Shown: positions 26,443-35,600, counted from the stretch's first letter. The stretch: 38,300 nucleotides of DNA from Gammaproteobacteria bacterium RIFCSPLOWO2_12_47_11 (GCA_001801885.1 MGYU01000045.1:1-38300); one strand, 5' to 3'. The notes: generated from the sequence alone by a model not told the origin. Made by a program: numbers and translations.

Positions 26443-27701
26443 AACTGCTGTTGTTGTTTATTGCTGCATTATTAACAGCCGCCGGTATCGCTTCGTATAC
26501 TGCAGCGGAGTCAGGATTTGTATTGATTACGATCCTCGATTGGACCATTCAAACCAGTGTGACGTTTTTTCTGACTATGATCATCGTGATATTTGTTCTG
26601 ATTTATTTCAGTATTCGAATGTTTTTACAGATCTGGGATGCGCCTGGAGAGTTGCGTCGCTGGAAAAAACAGAGACGGCAACAATTGTCAGGGGAATATC
26701 TTAGTAGAGGGTTGCTTGCCCTGGTAGAAGGACGCTGGAAGGCGGCAGAAGAAGCACTAATTAAAGGCGTGCGATACACGAACAACCCGTTGATCAATTA
26801 TTTGTGTGCTGCGCGTGCCGCACAGAGACAAGGCAAGATTGCACAACGTGATCAATATCTGGGTCTTGCCCACGCCGGGAACCCGGACGCGAAAATTGCA
26901 CTTGGTCTGACCCAGGCTGAATTACAGATTGGTCAGCAACAGACGGAACTCGCATTGGCCACATTGACACATTTGCACGAACAACAGCCTAAACAAAAAC
27001 AGGTCAAGGTAATGTTATTAAAAACCTATACCGAGCTGGAAGCATGGAAGGATGTATTGCAACTGTTGCCGGAACTGGAGCGCACAAAATTATTGTCAAA
27101 AGAAAATATTATTGCGGCACAACTCCAGGCCTATGCAGGACTTTTACGTGAAACTGGCAGTAATGCAAATAAAAGACAACTGGTGAATGTCTGGTCAACT
27201 ATTCCAAAAAGACTGCGCAGAGAACTGCATTTACTGGAAGTATATACGACAGAAAAATTGAAATTTGCCGATACCGAGGAATGTGAGCCGTTATTAAAGC
27301 AGGCATTGAAAATCCGCTGGGATGTGGAGATTGTTCGTTTATATGGTCTGGTAGAGGGCAAAGATCCGGTGCGCCAGCTTGTATTTGCTGAAAGCTTGCA
27401 GGCGGGCCATGCGCGCGATCCGGTATTGTTGTTGACCCTCGGCAGACTCAGTATGCGTAACTCTCTCTGGGGCAAGGCCAGGTCTTATCTTAAAGAATGT
27501 ATAGAAATACGTCCTATGCCGGAAGCTTATCGTGAACTTGCTGTACTGTTGGAAAAACAGGGCGACTATTCTGCCGCGGCCAGTTACTATCAGCAGGGAC
27601 TCTCGCTGGCGACGGCTGTTGCCCGCCATGATTCAGTCAAATTGCTGGAACAGGCTGAAGAGGAAGTCACAATAGCAGCAGGCGCCCGCCAGGTCGTGTA
27701 A
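26439..27701 (+). CDS. hemY: HemY-type TPR membrane protein of the hem operon
   Basis: This 420-residue protein has two N-terminal membrane helices (about residues 1-20 and 40-62) followed by a cytosolic helical part with tetratricopeptide repeats. Family motifs include GLLALVEGRWKAAEEALIKGVRY with NPLINYLCAARAAQRQG and, near the end, YRELAVLLEKQGDYSAAASYYQQGL. It is the proteobacterial HemY, unrelated to the Bacillus protoporphyrinogen oxidase of that name. It probably helps heme-biosynthetic or membrane complexes, but its activity is unknown. It is the last gene of hemCDXY, and a small hairpin lies just after its stop. Confidence 0.92.
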   Translation: MKLLLLFIAALLTAAGIASYTAAESGFVLITILDWTIQTSVTFFLTMIIVIFVLIYFSIRMFLQIWDAPGELRRWKKQRRQQLSGEYLSRGLLALVEGRWKAAEEALIKGVRYTNNPLINYLCAARAAQRQGKIAQRDQYLGLAHAGNPDAKIALGLTQAELQIGQQQTELALATLTHLHEQQPKQKQVKVMLLKTYTELEAWKDVLQLLPELERTKLLSKENIIAAQLQAYAGLLRETGSNANKRQLVNVWSTIPKRLRRELHLLEVYTTEKLKFADTEECEPLLKQALKIRWDVEIVRLYGLVEGKDPVRQLVFAESLQAGHARDPVLLLTLGRLSMRNSLWGKARSYLKECIEIRPMPEAYRELAVLLEKQGDYSAAASYYQQGLSLATAVARHDSVKLLEQAEEEVTIAAGARQVV

Positions 27702-27722
27702 TAATTATCCTGAACCCTGAAC

Positions 27723-27739
27723 AAGTCCATCCGGGACTT
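27723..27739 (+). terminator. Hairpin after hemY
   Basis: AAGTCC (27723-27728) pairs with GGACTT (27734-27739) around ATCCG, 22 bases after the hemY stop. The downstream sequence is A-rich on the plus strand, not T-rich, so efficiency as an intrinsic terminator is doubtful. Confidence 0.35.
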
Positions 27740-27780
27740 ATCAGAGCAAGAGAAATAAAAATGCGATTTTGATCCCTCTT

Positions 27781-27812
27781 CATTTCCCAATCACACAAAT
27801 GATTGGGAAATG
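27781..27812. terminator. Perfect 13-bp stem-loop between convergent genes
   Basis: CATTTCCCAATCA (27781-27793) pairs without a mismatch with TGATTGGGAAATG (27800-27812) around a CACAAA loop. It lies 8 bases beyond the stop of the minus-strand reductase gene and 80 bases beyond hemY. The T content after the stem is modest on either strand, but such a stem between convergent genes usually ends or stabilises both transcripts. Confidence 0.6.
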
Positions 27813-27819
27813 TGTAATA

Positions 27820-28836
27820 CTATTTTCCGGGGGCAATCTCGAAGGAGTCTGAGTAGATAAATTCTTCTGCAAGACCTTGTTCTGTAAACGTTTTTCTTAC
27901 TGCGTGTACCATTGGTGGCGGGCCGCAGGTATAAACTTCATAACCGGATAAATCTGCAAAGTCGTTCAATACTGCTTCATGGACCAGTCCCGTACAGCCT
28001 TCCCAGTGATCGGTATTTTTCGGGTCAGACAATACCGGGATATAGTTGAAGTCACTGATGTCATCTGCCCATTCGCAGGCAAGTTCATGCAGATATAAAT
28101 CCTCTTTGGATCTCGCGCCCCAGTAAAGGTGGATCTGCCGTTGCAGTTGTTTGTGTCTGGCATGTTCAATCATGCTTTTGACCGGTGCAAATCCGGTACC
28201 GCCCGCTACCATGATGATTGGGTTATCCGCTTCTTCATTTAAAAAGAATGTGCCCAGCGGGCCTTCTATGCGTAACAGTGTTTTCTCCCGTAAATGGTTG
28301 AATGCAAATTCAGAAAATAATCCGCCTTCATAATGACGGATATGCAGTTCAAGAAATTCATCATCATGCGGGGCATTGGCCAGAGAAAATGACCGGTGTT
28401 TGCCATCCTGCATCAGGATGTCGATATACTGGCCTGCAAGAAATTGCAGGCGTTCAGTCGATGGCAGTTTAAGGTAAAGCCGTAACACATCATGGTTGAG
28501 TTTTTCAATCCGGATCACACGGCAAGGCAGTTTTCTGAGGGGCAGATCACCTGCAGCACTTATCTGCCGAACCTTGATGGTGATGTCCGAAACCGGTCTG
28601 GCCTGGCAGAACAGGGTCATGCCTGACTTACTGTCCTGTTCAGTCAGCCCGGTCAACGGCACATTATTGTATTCAATTTTACCGCTGATAAGTTGTCCCT
28701 TGCATGAACCACATGCACCATTCCTGCAACCGTAGGGCAGGCCCATGCCCTGGCGTAATGCAGCCTCCAGGATAGTTTCATTCTCTGTTGCATTGAATGT
28801 CTGGCCGCTGGATTGGAGGGTTATTTTGAAAGACAT
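27820..28836 (-). CDS. 2Fe-2S ferredoxin/flavin reductase (CDP-6-deoxy-glucoseen reductase-like)
   Basis: This 338-residue protein has three modules. The N-terminal plant-type ferredoxin domain has cysteines in YGCRNGACGSCKG and LFCQARP; the FAD-binding barrel carries HRSFSLANAP; the NAD(P)-binding domain has IIMVAGGTGFAPVKSMIEHA and YTCGPPPMVHAVR. It would pass electrons from NAD(P)H through FAD and the cluster to an unknown acceptor. Database names for this family vary (CDP-6-deoxy-delta-3,4-glucoseen reductase, oxygenase reductase component), so the substrate cannot be read from sequence. It lies 54 bases after an orphan ParA gene on the same strand. Confidence 0.85.
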   Translation of the reverse strand: MSFKITLQSSGQTFNATENETILEAALRQGMGLPYGCRNGACGSCKGQLISGKIEYNNVPLTGLTEQDSKSGMTLFCQARPVSDITIKVRQISAAGDLPLRKLPCRVIRIEKLNHDVLRLYLKLPSTERLQFLAGQYIDILMQDGKHRSFSLANAPHDDEFLELHIRHYEGGLFSEFAFNHLREKTLLRIEGPLGTFFLNEEADNPIIMVAGGTGFAPVKSMIEHARHKQLQRQIHLYWGARSKEDLYLHELACEWADDISDFNYIPVLSDPKNTDHWEGCTGLVHEAVLNDFADLSGYEVYTCGPPPMVHAVRKTFTEQGLAEEFIYSDSFEIAPGK

Positions 28837-28890
28837 CAGAATATCAGAGCGCTTTGTGCGAATAACAATGTTATAAACACAAGTTTAATA

Positions 28891-29544
28891 TTAAGGAATA
28901 CTGCGACTGCTGTTTAGCCAGCTTAATAAGGGTGCCCACTGCTCCCGGTCGTAATAGGTTCTGGATGGCGCAAGTTCAAATATGGTCATACCTGTTTCCG
29001 CAGCATGGAGATAATTCTGGCTGGCACGCAACATGGTCATGAACGGGATCTTGTCCCCATTCGGCAGTTTGAGTTTTTCCAGATAATGCTCGAGTTTTGC
29101 CGCCACGATTGTATCTTCGCGCACCCGGTTGGCAACGGTCGTGATCCTGACCTTGCGGCTGATCTTGTTGCGCAATCCTACCAGTTCAGCCAGAAACCGT
29201 TCAGCAGCACGCATGTCTATCGGAGACGGCAATACCGGGATAATCGCAGTCTGGGCAGCGCGGGTGATACTGACCAGCTTTTGATTGTGCAAGCTCGCCG
29301 GTGAATCCAGTACCAGGATCTCGGTAGTGTTTTCGATTTCCAGTTTCCCGTCCTTGACCTTCGCAGATTCGATTCTGGCCAGGTGATCCGGTCTGATCTT
29401 CAGCCAATCGCGGCTGGAACCTTGCGGATCACAATCAGCCAGGGCGACACGTTTGCCCTGCATGGCAAAATATCCGGCGATATTCGTTGCCAGAGTACTT
29501 TTCCCACAACCGCCCTTGGGATTCAGAACCAGTATTGTGCGCAT
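28891..29544 (-). CDS. Orphan ParA/MinD-family ATPase
   Basis: This 217-residue protein is a deviant Walker-type ATPase: LNPKGGCGKSTLATNIAGYFA holds the signature lysine and P-loop, ALADCDPQGSSRDWLKIRP is the next motif, and VLDSPASL stands in the Walker B position. The family uses ATP-driven dimerisation on DNA or membranes to position plasmids, chromosomes or large protein complexes. No parB, parS or other partner gene lies nearby, so it is not a chromosome-partition pair. It stands between a phosphoribulokinase-family gene and a flavin reductase on the same strand. An AGGAAA Shine-Dalgarno precedes the ATG. The cargo is unknown. Confidence 0.88.
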   Translation of the reverse strand: MRTILVLNPKGGCGKSTLATNIAGYFAMQGKRVALADCDPQGSSRDWLKIRPDHLARIESAKVKDGKLEIENTTEILVLDSPASLHNQKLVSITRAAQTAIIPVLPSPIDMRAAERFLAELVGLRNKISRKVRITTVANRVREDTIVAAKLEHYLEKLKLPNGDKIPFMTMLRASQNYLHAAETGMTIFELAPSRTYYDREQWAPLLSWLNSSRSIP

Positions 29545-29612
29545 GAATTTTCCTGCTGTAGTCCCGGTTTGGCCGGGTGTGCCTGCTATTATAGCGGTTT
29601 ACCTGTAATCAC

Positions 29613-30491
29613 TCACCTGCCTGTCTTTCTGTTTTTTATCAACTGATCGATCACGGGGGTGAATATGAGCTGAATTGCGGCGACCTTTTTGATGGAAGGT
29701 ACAACGATAGTATCCGGAGCAGACATGAAGGAGTTCTCAAGCATTTCCAGCAGATAGCCAAAATCCACCTGTATCTTGTCAAGATTCCTGAAATGAATAA
29801 CGGAAAAACTCTGCTCGTTGCCCGGTATTTTGGTTGCGGCAAATGGATTGGCAATATCCACTGTGGGCACACGTTGAAAGTTAATGTCCGTGCGGGAAAA
29901 TTGCGGCGTGATGTAGTGTGTATAGTCATGCATACGGCTCAGGATCATATTGGTTGCGTCTTCAACGGTATAACCCCTGACTGCCTTGTCGCGGTATATC
30001 TTTTGTATCCATTCAAGGTTGATAATAGGTGCAACACCTATTAACAGATCAACATGCCGGGCAACATCGATCTTGTCCGTGACCACACCACCATGCAGCC
30101 CCTCGTAAAACAGCAAATCCGTATTTTCTGGCAATGTCTCCCATGGGGTCAGTTCGCCAGGTGCCGCACCATGACGGGCAGCTTCTTCTTCGTTATGAAT
30201 ATAGTAGCGGCGCTTGCCCGTACCAATCTCTGCGTATTTCCTGAACAACGTCTCCAGCTCTTCAAACAGGTTACCTTCAGGGCCAAAATGGGTGACATTG
30301 CGGCCTTCTTTCGCGGCTTCTGCGGTTACCTCGTCCATTTGTTTCCGGTTATAGCGGTGAAAACAGTCACCCTCAATAATTGCCGGTTTGATTCCTTCCT
30401 GGCGAAAGATATGCTCAAAGGCCGTCTTGATGTTGGTCGTGCCAGCGCCAGAGGAGCCTGTAACTGCTACAATTGGATGTTTTATAGACAT
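29613..30491 (-). CDS. prkB: Phosphoribulokinase family protein (class I / PrkB type)
   Basis: This 292-residue protein has the class I bacterial phosphoribulokinase pattern: VTGSSGAGTTNIKTAF as P-loop (a threonine in place of the usual lysine is normal in this family), EGDCFHRYNRKQMD, FYEGLHGGVVTDKIDVARHVDLLIGV and HYITPQFSRTDINFQRVPTVD. The enzyme makes ribulose 1,5-bisphosphate from ribulose 5-phosphate and ATP in the Calvin cycle. Closely similar PrkB proteins occur in non-autotrophs such as E. coli and have no proven role, so the gene alone does not show CO2 fixation. No RubisCO or other cbb gene is in the window. It is divergent from msbA. No clear Shine-Dalgarno precedes the start. Confidence 0.9.
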   Translation of the reverse strand: MSIKHPIVAVTGSSGAGTTNIKTAFEHIFRQEGIKPAIIEGDCFHRYNRKQMDEVTAEAAKEGRNVTHFGPEGNLFEELETLFRKYAEIGTGKRRYYIHNEEEAARHGAAPGELTPWETLPENTDLLFYEGLHGGVVTDKIDVARHVDLLIGVAPIINLEWIQKIYRDKAVRGYTVEDATNMILSRMHDYTHYITPQFSRTDINFQRVPTVDIANPFAATKIPGNEQSFSVIHFRNLDKIQVDFGYLLEMLENSFMSAPDTIVVPSIKKVAAIQLIFTPVIDQLIKNRKTGR

Positions 30492-30625
30492 GGTTATAAT
30501 CTATCAGCCCGGATTTTAACGTTATTGTAGCAGCAACATGAAGATATACAGATGGCGTATTGCATATAATGCAGTGTTAATAACAGCACAACTGGTTAAT
30601 ATATATTCAGATATAGAAGATTTAG

Positions 30626-32374
30626 ATGGGTAAACTGGCATCAGACATAGATCTTTACCTGAGATTATTAAGATATGTGCATCCCTACTGGCGGATGTTT
30701 CTCATATCGATAATATCAATGGTAATTCTGGCTGCAACAGATCCAGCAGTAGCTGCTTTGGTTAAACCCATGCTGGATGGCGCCTTTATTGAAAATGATC
30801 CACAAGCCATGATCCTCGTACCGATTCTGTTTGTCGTACTGTTTACGGTTCGTGGTGTGGCAACTTTTGCCAGCGGTGCAGCACTGCACTGGGTAGCGAG
30901 CAAGGTCATCATGGACTTGCGCGTAGAAATGTTTCAGCGTCTGCTAACACTCCCATGTACATTTTATGATCATCATGCAACCGGCACGTTAATCTCGAAA
31001 TTTACCTTTGATGTTACACAGATCCAGCACGCAGCTACCAATGCCATTACTGTCGCCATACGGGACACGTTGGCAATCATCGGATTACTGGCCTGGATGT
31101 TATACATCAACTGGAAACTCAGTCTTATCTCAATGATCTGTGCGCCTTTTATCATGCTGATCGTTGTAGTGATCAGGAAACGCTTACGCAGGATGGGCCG
31201 TAAGATGCAGGAATCCATGGGGGATATTAATAATGTACTGGGTGAAAGTATCCACAACTATAAACTCATCAAGCTCTATGGTGGGCATACACAGGAGGCA
31301 GAGCGTTTCTGGCGTGCCAGTGATAACAGTCGGCGTTTTTTCATGAAATATGCCATTGCCGCCGTAACCAGTGGTCCCGCTATCCAGTTGATTGCAGCAA
31401 TTGCCCTGTCTGCTATCGTCTACATTGCGAGTTTACAGGCATCTACAGGTGTGCTTACTGTTGGTGAATTTATTTCATTTTTTGCAGCAATGACTATGTT
31501 AATGACACCATTAAAACGACTGGTCGGGATCAATGAATTTATCCAGAAGGGACTGGCTGCATGCGAGAGTATTTTCGGGTTGTTGGATCAACCGGCAGAG
31601 ATCGACCAGGGCGCCCGGCAGATTGAACGTGCAAAAGGTGCAATTGAATTACAGGATATTTCCTTCCGCTATAACCCCGAAGATCCGGAGGCGTTAAGTC
31701 ATATCTCGTTAGTAATTAAACCCGGAGAAACGGTTGCACTGGTAGGTCCTTCCGGCAGTGGCAAGACGACCATTGCAAATCTCCTGCCTGGTTTCTATCT
31801 TGATGCGCAAGGCAAAATCCTTATTGACGGGATTGAGATCAGGGAATACACACTTGAATCCTTGCGCGCCAATATTGCACTGGTGAGCCAGGATGTGGTG
31901 TTGTTCAATGATACATTGCGTAACAATATTGCCTATGGCGCCATGCGTAATTGCAGTGATAATGAAATTGAGGATGCCGCAAGTTCAGCCCATGCCATGG
32001 AATTTATCCGGGAATTGCCTGAAGGCTTCGACACGATTATAGGCGAGAGAGGTTTGCGTTTGTCCGGCGGGCAACGGCAAAGGATCGCTATTGCACGGGC
32101 ACTATTAAAAAATGCACCCATACTTATCCTGGACGAAGCCACATCATCACTGGACACAGAGTCGGAACGGCACATACAGGCCGCCCTGGAAACTTTAAGA
32201 AAGGGCCGGACCTGCATTATTATTGCGCACCGTTTGTCCACCATTGAAAATGCTGATCGAATAATTGTGATAGAACAGGGCAAGATTGTGCAGACGGGCA
32301 CACACGCGGAATTAATCAGGCGAGAAGGCGTTTATGCAAGATTACACCAGGTTGACTTTGCAGAGTCTGCATAA
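30626..32374 (+). CDS. msbA: Lipid A export ABC transporter MsbA
   Basis: This 582-residue half-transporter flips lipid A-core across the inner membrane. The N-terminal part (residues 1-320) has about six membrane helices. The ATPase part carries Walker A GPSGSGKTTIANLL, the Q-loop SQDVVLFND, the ABC signature LSGGQRQRIAIARALL, Walker B ILILDEATSSLD and the switch histidine IIIAHRLSTI. The length matches E. coli MsbA (582), and MsbA is the best fit among lipid exporters. It normally precedes lpxK, but here it is followed immediately by the convergent transglutaminase gene, so lpxK is elsewhere. Confidence 0.94.
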   Translation: MGKLASDIDLYLRLLRYVHPYWRMFLISIISMVILAATDPAVAALVKPMLDGAFIENDPQAMILVPILFVVLFTVRGVATFASGAALHWVASKVIMDLRVEMFQRLLTLPCTFYDHHATGTLISKFTFDVTQIQHAATNAITVAIRDTLAIIGLLAWMLYINWKLSLISMICAPFIMLIVVVIRKRLRRMGRKMQESMGDINNVLGESIHNYKLIKLYGGHTQEAERFWRASDNSRRFFMKYAIAAVTSGPAIQLIAAIALSAIVYIASLQASTGVLTVGEFISFFAAMTMLMTPLKRLVGINEFIQKGLAACESIFGLLDQPAEIDQGARQIERAKGAIELQDISFRYNPEDPEALSHISLVIKPGETVALVGPSGSGKTTIANLLPGFYLDAQGKILIDGIEIREYTLESLRANIALVSQDVVLFNDTLRNNIAYGAMRNCSDNEIEDAASSAHAMEFIRELPEGFDTIIGERGLRLSGGQRQRIAIARALLKNAPILILDEATSSLDTESERHIQAALETLRKGRTCIIIAHRLSTIENADRIIVIEQGKIVQTGTHAELIRREGVYARLHQVDFAESA

Positions 32375-32390
32375 GGCCCTGAAAAATAAA

Positions 32391-34403
32391 TCAGGATCGG
32401 GCGGTTTTTATTCTCAGGATTTTCTCAGGTTGAAATGCATTAATCTTCTTTTTCAGCGCGGCAAGTTTTGTAACCTGTGAACCGTACCGCACCGAGACAT
32501 AGAGACTCGTAATCTCATTAACGATATCAGCCAGAAGTCCTTGTTTCCGTGCTACCCGCGCAGCAAAATCCAGCGGCCCTTCATGCGGCATGCGGCGGAT
32601 ACCAATACGGGCCAGTTTACGGCAGAAATAATCGTAGAGTTGGCGTGCCGGATCACGCGCAGGCGGGTATTGCCGTAATAACCATACGGTAATAACGGCA
32701 AACACGATTGCGGCGATGATGACAAGGATAACCGCGAGCAGTTGCAGATTGATTTCTTTCATGCCGAATTTTTTCAGTAACAAGGCCTGCCGGTCCGGTC
32801 CGTAACTGATCACCCACTGGTTCCATTGGTTGTTAACGGCATCCCAGGTATTGCGTAAATTCTGCCACATATTGCGTGACAGCTGGATCTGTCCAAACAC
32901 CGCCGGAACATCAATGATTGCCTCCGGCAGCGCACCTGCAATACCTTGTTGTACACGTTCAGGCGCAACTGCCGATGTCGGATCAATCCTGACCCAGCCC
33001 CGCCCGTCCAGCCAGACTTCAGCCCATGCGTGTGCATCACGCTGGTAAACAATATAATAATTTCCGACCGGATTAAAACTGATTCCCTGATAACCGGCAA
33101 TGACTCGTGCCGGTATACCTGCTGCCCGCATCAGCACCACAAAAGCACCGGCATAGTGTTCGCAAAAACCCTGCCGTGTGTCGAAAAGAAAATCATCCAC
33201 ATTGTCGCCAGTCAACAATGGCGGCGTGAGTGAGTAGTAAAAGTTTTGTTCATTAAACATCCGCAAGGCGCGGTTGACGATACTTGCTGCATCAGTTTCT
33301 TCATTGGCCCAGGATTGTGCAAGAGCAATTGTTCTGATGTGAAAATTATCGGGCAATTGCAAGGCGCGTTGTATCTCGTAAGCATTGCTTTTGCCCAATG
33401 CATACTCCGGATAGGATGAGAGTTCATACCGGATACGTTTGTTGACAGGTTCCTGGGCGAGCAACTGGTAATCGTTTACGAAGTAGCTGTCTGCAGGCGC
33501 CTTATCTGCCATCTCCAACATAAACAGCCAGCGCTGGCTGGTCGGCTCCAGGGTAATCGTATAATTAACAGGTGTGCCTGCGGTTTCAAGTGGCGCTGGT
33601 TCAATCCCTATAACACGTTCGCGGCTCCATTTGCGCCCATCGTTGTACCATAACACCGGGCCACGCCAGTAGAGTTTCGGATTTTCCGGCGGTGTCCCAT
33701 CAAATTCCACCCGGAAGGCAACCTCATTAGAGTGAATGAGACGGCTGATGCTGCCGGGTTCCATCACATCATCGATCCCCATCAATCCGGCATGGGCATC
33801 CTGCGGCATGCCCCACAGGGGCCCATTAATGCGCGGGAAGAGTAAAAACAAAACCAGCATCACCGGCATGGCCTGCAACAACAGGACGCCTGCGGTCTTT
33901 ATTCTGGTAAGGGAGTTCAGAGATTGATTGTGATCATTAAACGTGATCAATGCCGTGAACATGACCAGCAGTGTTAACAGCATGTATATTGCTGTCGTAA
34001 TGGATTCGCTGACGAAGAAATTGGTAACGATGACAAAAAATCCGAGGAATGCCGCAATATAGAAATCCCGTTCATGCCTGGTCTCCAGGATCTTGAAACC
34101 TGCGAGTAACACCAGTAATGCCGATCCGGCTTCACGTCCAACCAGTGTGTGGAAGGAAATATAAACACCCATGCCACCGCCAATCATGATTAATAATTGC
34201 AGAATACGCAGGGACCAATATTTTCCATCGGGCAGCGGCCAGTTTTTCAGTCCCCCGCCGAGCCGCCACAGGACCAGGGCAAGTGTGAGGGGCAATAGCC
34301 ACACCGGCATGCGCAAGCCATGCGGCAGGATGGCGAGAGTTATACCCGCTGTCAGCCAGCATAAAGATAATGTATCGACAGACCTGGCAGATTCAGTCTG
34401 CAT
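32391..34403 (-). CDS. tgpA: Transglutaminase-like membrane protein (DUF3488/TgpA family)
   Basis: This protein of about 670 residues has a hydrophobic N-terminal region with several membrane helices, a large periplasmic transglutaminase-core domain and one membrane helix near residue 560, before a cytosolic C-terminal part (DUF4129-like). The catalytic triad is visible as C414 in QGFCEHYAGAF, H458 in RDAHAWAEVW and D474 in VRIDPTSAV. Pseudomonas TgpA, of the same length and context, is essential; its substrate is not firmly known. The open frame extends upstream, but the ATG at 34403 (MQTESARSVD) overlaps DUF58 by 11 bases and gives the family length. It ends the moxR-DUF58-tgpA set. Confidence 0.9.
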   Translation of the reverse strand: MQTESARSVDTLSLCWLTAGITLAILPHGLRMPVWLLPLTLALVLWRLGGGLKNWPLPDGKYWSLRILQLLIMIGGGMGVYISFHTLVGREAGSALLVLLAGFKILETRHERDFYIAAFLGFFVIVTNFFVSESITTAIYMLLTLLVMFTALITFNDHNQSLNSLTRIKTAGVLLLQAMPVMLVLFLLFPRINGPLWGMPQDAHAGLMGIDDVMEPGSISRLIHSNEVAFRVEFDGTPPENPKLYWRGPVLWYNDGRKWSRERVIGIEPAPLETAGTPVNYTITLEPTSQRWLFMLEMADKAPADSYFVNDYQLLAQEPVNKRIRYELSSYPEYALGKSNAYEIQRALQLPDNFHIRTIALAQSWANEETDAASIVNRALRMFNEQNFYYSLTPPLLTGDNVDDFLFDTRQGFCEHYAGAFVVLMRAAGIPARVIAGYQGISFNPVGNYYIVYQRDAHAWAEVWLDGRGWVRIDPTSAVAPERVQQGIAGALPEAIIDVPAVFGQIQLSRNMWQNLRNTWDAVNNQWNQWVISYGPDRQALLLKKFGMKEINLQLLAVILVIIAAIVFAVITVWLLRQYPPARDPARQLYDYFCRKLARIGIRRMPHEGPLDFAARVARKQGLLADIVNEITSLYVSVRYGSQVTKLAALKKKINAFQPEKILRIKTARS

Positions 34404-35382
34404 GATGGATACCGTAACGTGCCAGCGCTTCCAGGCAGCGGTTTTTGTGCAGTGTGCCCTGTGCAGGATCAATCTGAAAACCCGGAATTTCAAGACCATA
34501 AATCCAGCCTTGATTTTCAGCCAGCAATATCCAGCGGCACAGTTGCGACAGGCGCAATTCGATATCCGGCAGATGGCCCACATCTTCCCACGCCAGCATC
34601 AGCGTGTGGCTGCCATCACCACTGAAGCGTTTGACCAGTAAGGGTTGCTCCCGCGCCAGCGCTTTCCAGGCGATATTACGGATCGAGTCACCGGGGTGGT
34701 ATTGACGAAATCCGGCGAAATCATTCGCACCGGATTTCACTCCTTCCTGTCCCTGCTCTTGTGCTGCAACAGGCGCGGGAAATTGATCAATACCTGCCGG
34801 TTTCGGATAGACCACACATTGTTCTTCAAGATGGATATATGACCAGGCACGGAACAGGCCCAGTGGAAAACAGCTTGAAATAATCACCCGCTCCAGCGGC
34901 AGCAGTCCGCGGTTGATTGTTGGCGCCGGGATCTCCACCTGCTGCCACTGGCTGGCTTGCAGGTTGACCATCACGGGTTGATAGGATTGTTGAGCTGCAC
35001 GTTTGGCTTTGCGCGACGGGTGACAGACAAGCTTCAAGGCGGGGCAGGGCGTGCCATCTCGGTTATCGATGATGACAGGGAACCCGGCCATCTCTCCGGC
35101 GAATACCGGTTTTACTTTGGCCCCGCTGATAACCAAACCGGCAAGATTGCGATAGGTGTGCAGCATGCAAACCATGAACACGCTGACCAGCAGAAAGGTC
35201 AGGATATAGGCCATACTGTTGTTGTAATTGACCGCACCGAGCAACATGGTGAACATTGCCACACAAAGTAAAAAACCCGGACGGGTGGGCAGGATATAGA
35301 CCCGCTGCCGTATCAGACTGGAAACACTGGCATGATCGCCCCGTGCCGGAGATAAACGCTCGAGGACGATGCTTTCCGTCAT
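34393..35382 (-). CDS. DUF58 domain protein
   Basis: This 329-residue protein has two membrane helices near residues 33-78 and then a DUF58 domain, recognised by the motif RQYHPGDSIRNIAWKALAREQPLLVKRF near residues 230-255. DUF58 proteins have a von Willebrand A-like fold and usually occur with MoxR ATPases and transglutaminase-like proteins in a membrane-linked system of poorly known function. Here the next gene, tgpA, overlaps by 11 bases. Unusually, it is separated from moxR by 216 bases that hold a multi-hairpin element. The Shine-Dalgarno is weak. Confidence 0.9.
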   Translation of the reverse strand: MTESIVLERLSPARGDHASVSSLIRQRVYILPTRPGFLLCVAMFTMLLGAVNYNNSMAYILTFLLVSVFMVCMLHTYRNLAGLVISGAKVKPVFAGEMAGFPVIIDNRDGTPCPALKLVCHPSRKAKRAAQQSYQPVMVNLQASQWQQVEIPAPTINRGLLPLERVIISSCFPLGLFRAWSYIHLEEQCVVYPKPAGIDQFPAPVAAQEQGQEGVKSGANDFAGFRQYHPGDSIRNIAWKALAREQPLLVKRFSGDGSHTLMLAWEDVGHLPDIELRLSQLCRWILLAENQGWIYGLEIPGFQIDPAQGTLHKNRCLEALARYGIHHAD

Positions 35383-35408
35383 TACCAGTAACTGTTAAAA
35401 GGTTTATG

Positions 35409-35600
35409 TAAAACGTAACGAGCGAAGGCAGGACGAGACGCGAAGGGGTGACAAAATCGCCGGGAGCGGTTTTGAACAGCGAAGCTGGCCCGCAGGGCGG
35501 AGGACAGGAAGTCCGGAGTAAAAACCGGAATGTACAAGATAGTACATGAGGATTTTGAGGTCCTGAGCAACGTAGTCATGCCGAGTGTAGTAGTTTTGCT
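35409..35600. repeat. Multi-hairpin intergenic element between moxR and DUF58
   Basis: Seven short stem-loops follow one another over about 115 bases: 35452-35474 (9-bp stem with one G-T pair), 35477-35487 (CAGC/GCTG), 35488-35498 (GCCC/GGGC), 35502-35514 (GGAC/GTCC), 35513-35528 (CCGG/CCGG), 35530-35547 (ATGTAC/GTACAT) and 35549-35564 (AGGA/TCCT). Most have loops of 3-8 bases. The outer ends, GTAAAAC at 35408-35414 and GTTTTGC at 35593-35599, are roughly inverted. No coding gene fits. This looks like a dispersed palindromic repeat or MITE-like insertion, but I can see only this one copy. Confidence 0.6.

Noticed and set aside
27820-28836. Methane monooxygenase reductase (MmoC)
   Set aside because: The domain order fits, but many oxygenase and sugar reductases share it, and no monooxygenase subunit gene is adjacent.
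28891-29544. Chromosome-partition parA
   Set aside because: There is no parB, parS, gidA/gidB or atp neighbourhood; it is an orphan family member.
30435-30458. P-loop of the phosphoribulokinase lacking lysine
   Set aside because: GSSGAGTT with threonine at that place is the normal class I form, not a defect.
29613-30491. Phosphoribulokinase-family gene as proof of autotrophy
   Set aside because: Similar PrkB proteins occur in heterotrophs and there is no RubisCO or other Calvin-cycle gene in the window.
35452-35564. CRISPR-like array
   Set aside because: The hairpins differ in sequence and spacing; there are no identical direct repeats with unique spacers.
35382-35579. 65-codon open frame on the minus strand after moxR
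   Set aside because: It covers the multi-hairpin element; the reading frame is a by-product of the repeats, there is no Shine-Dalgarno and no protein-like composition.
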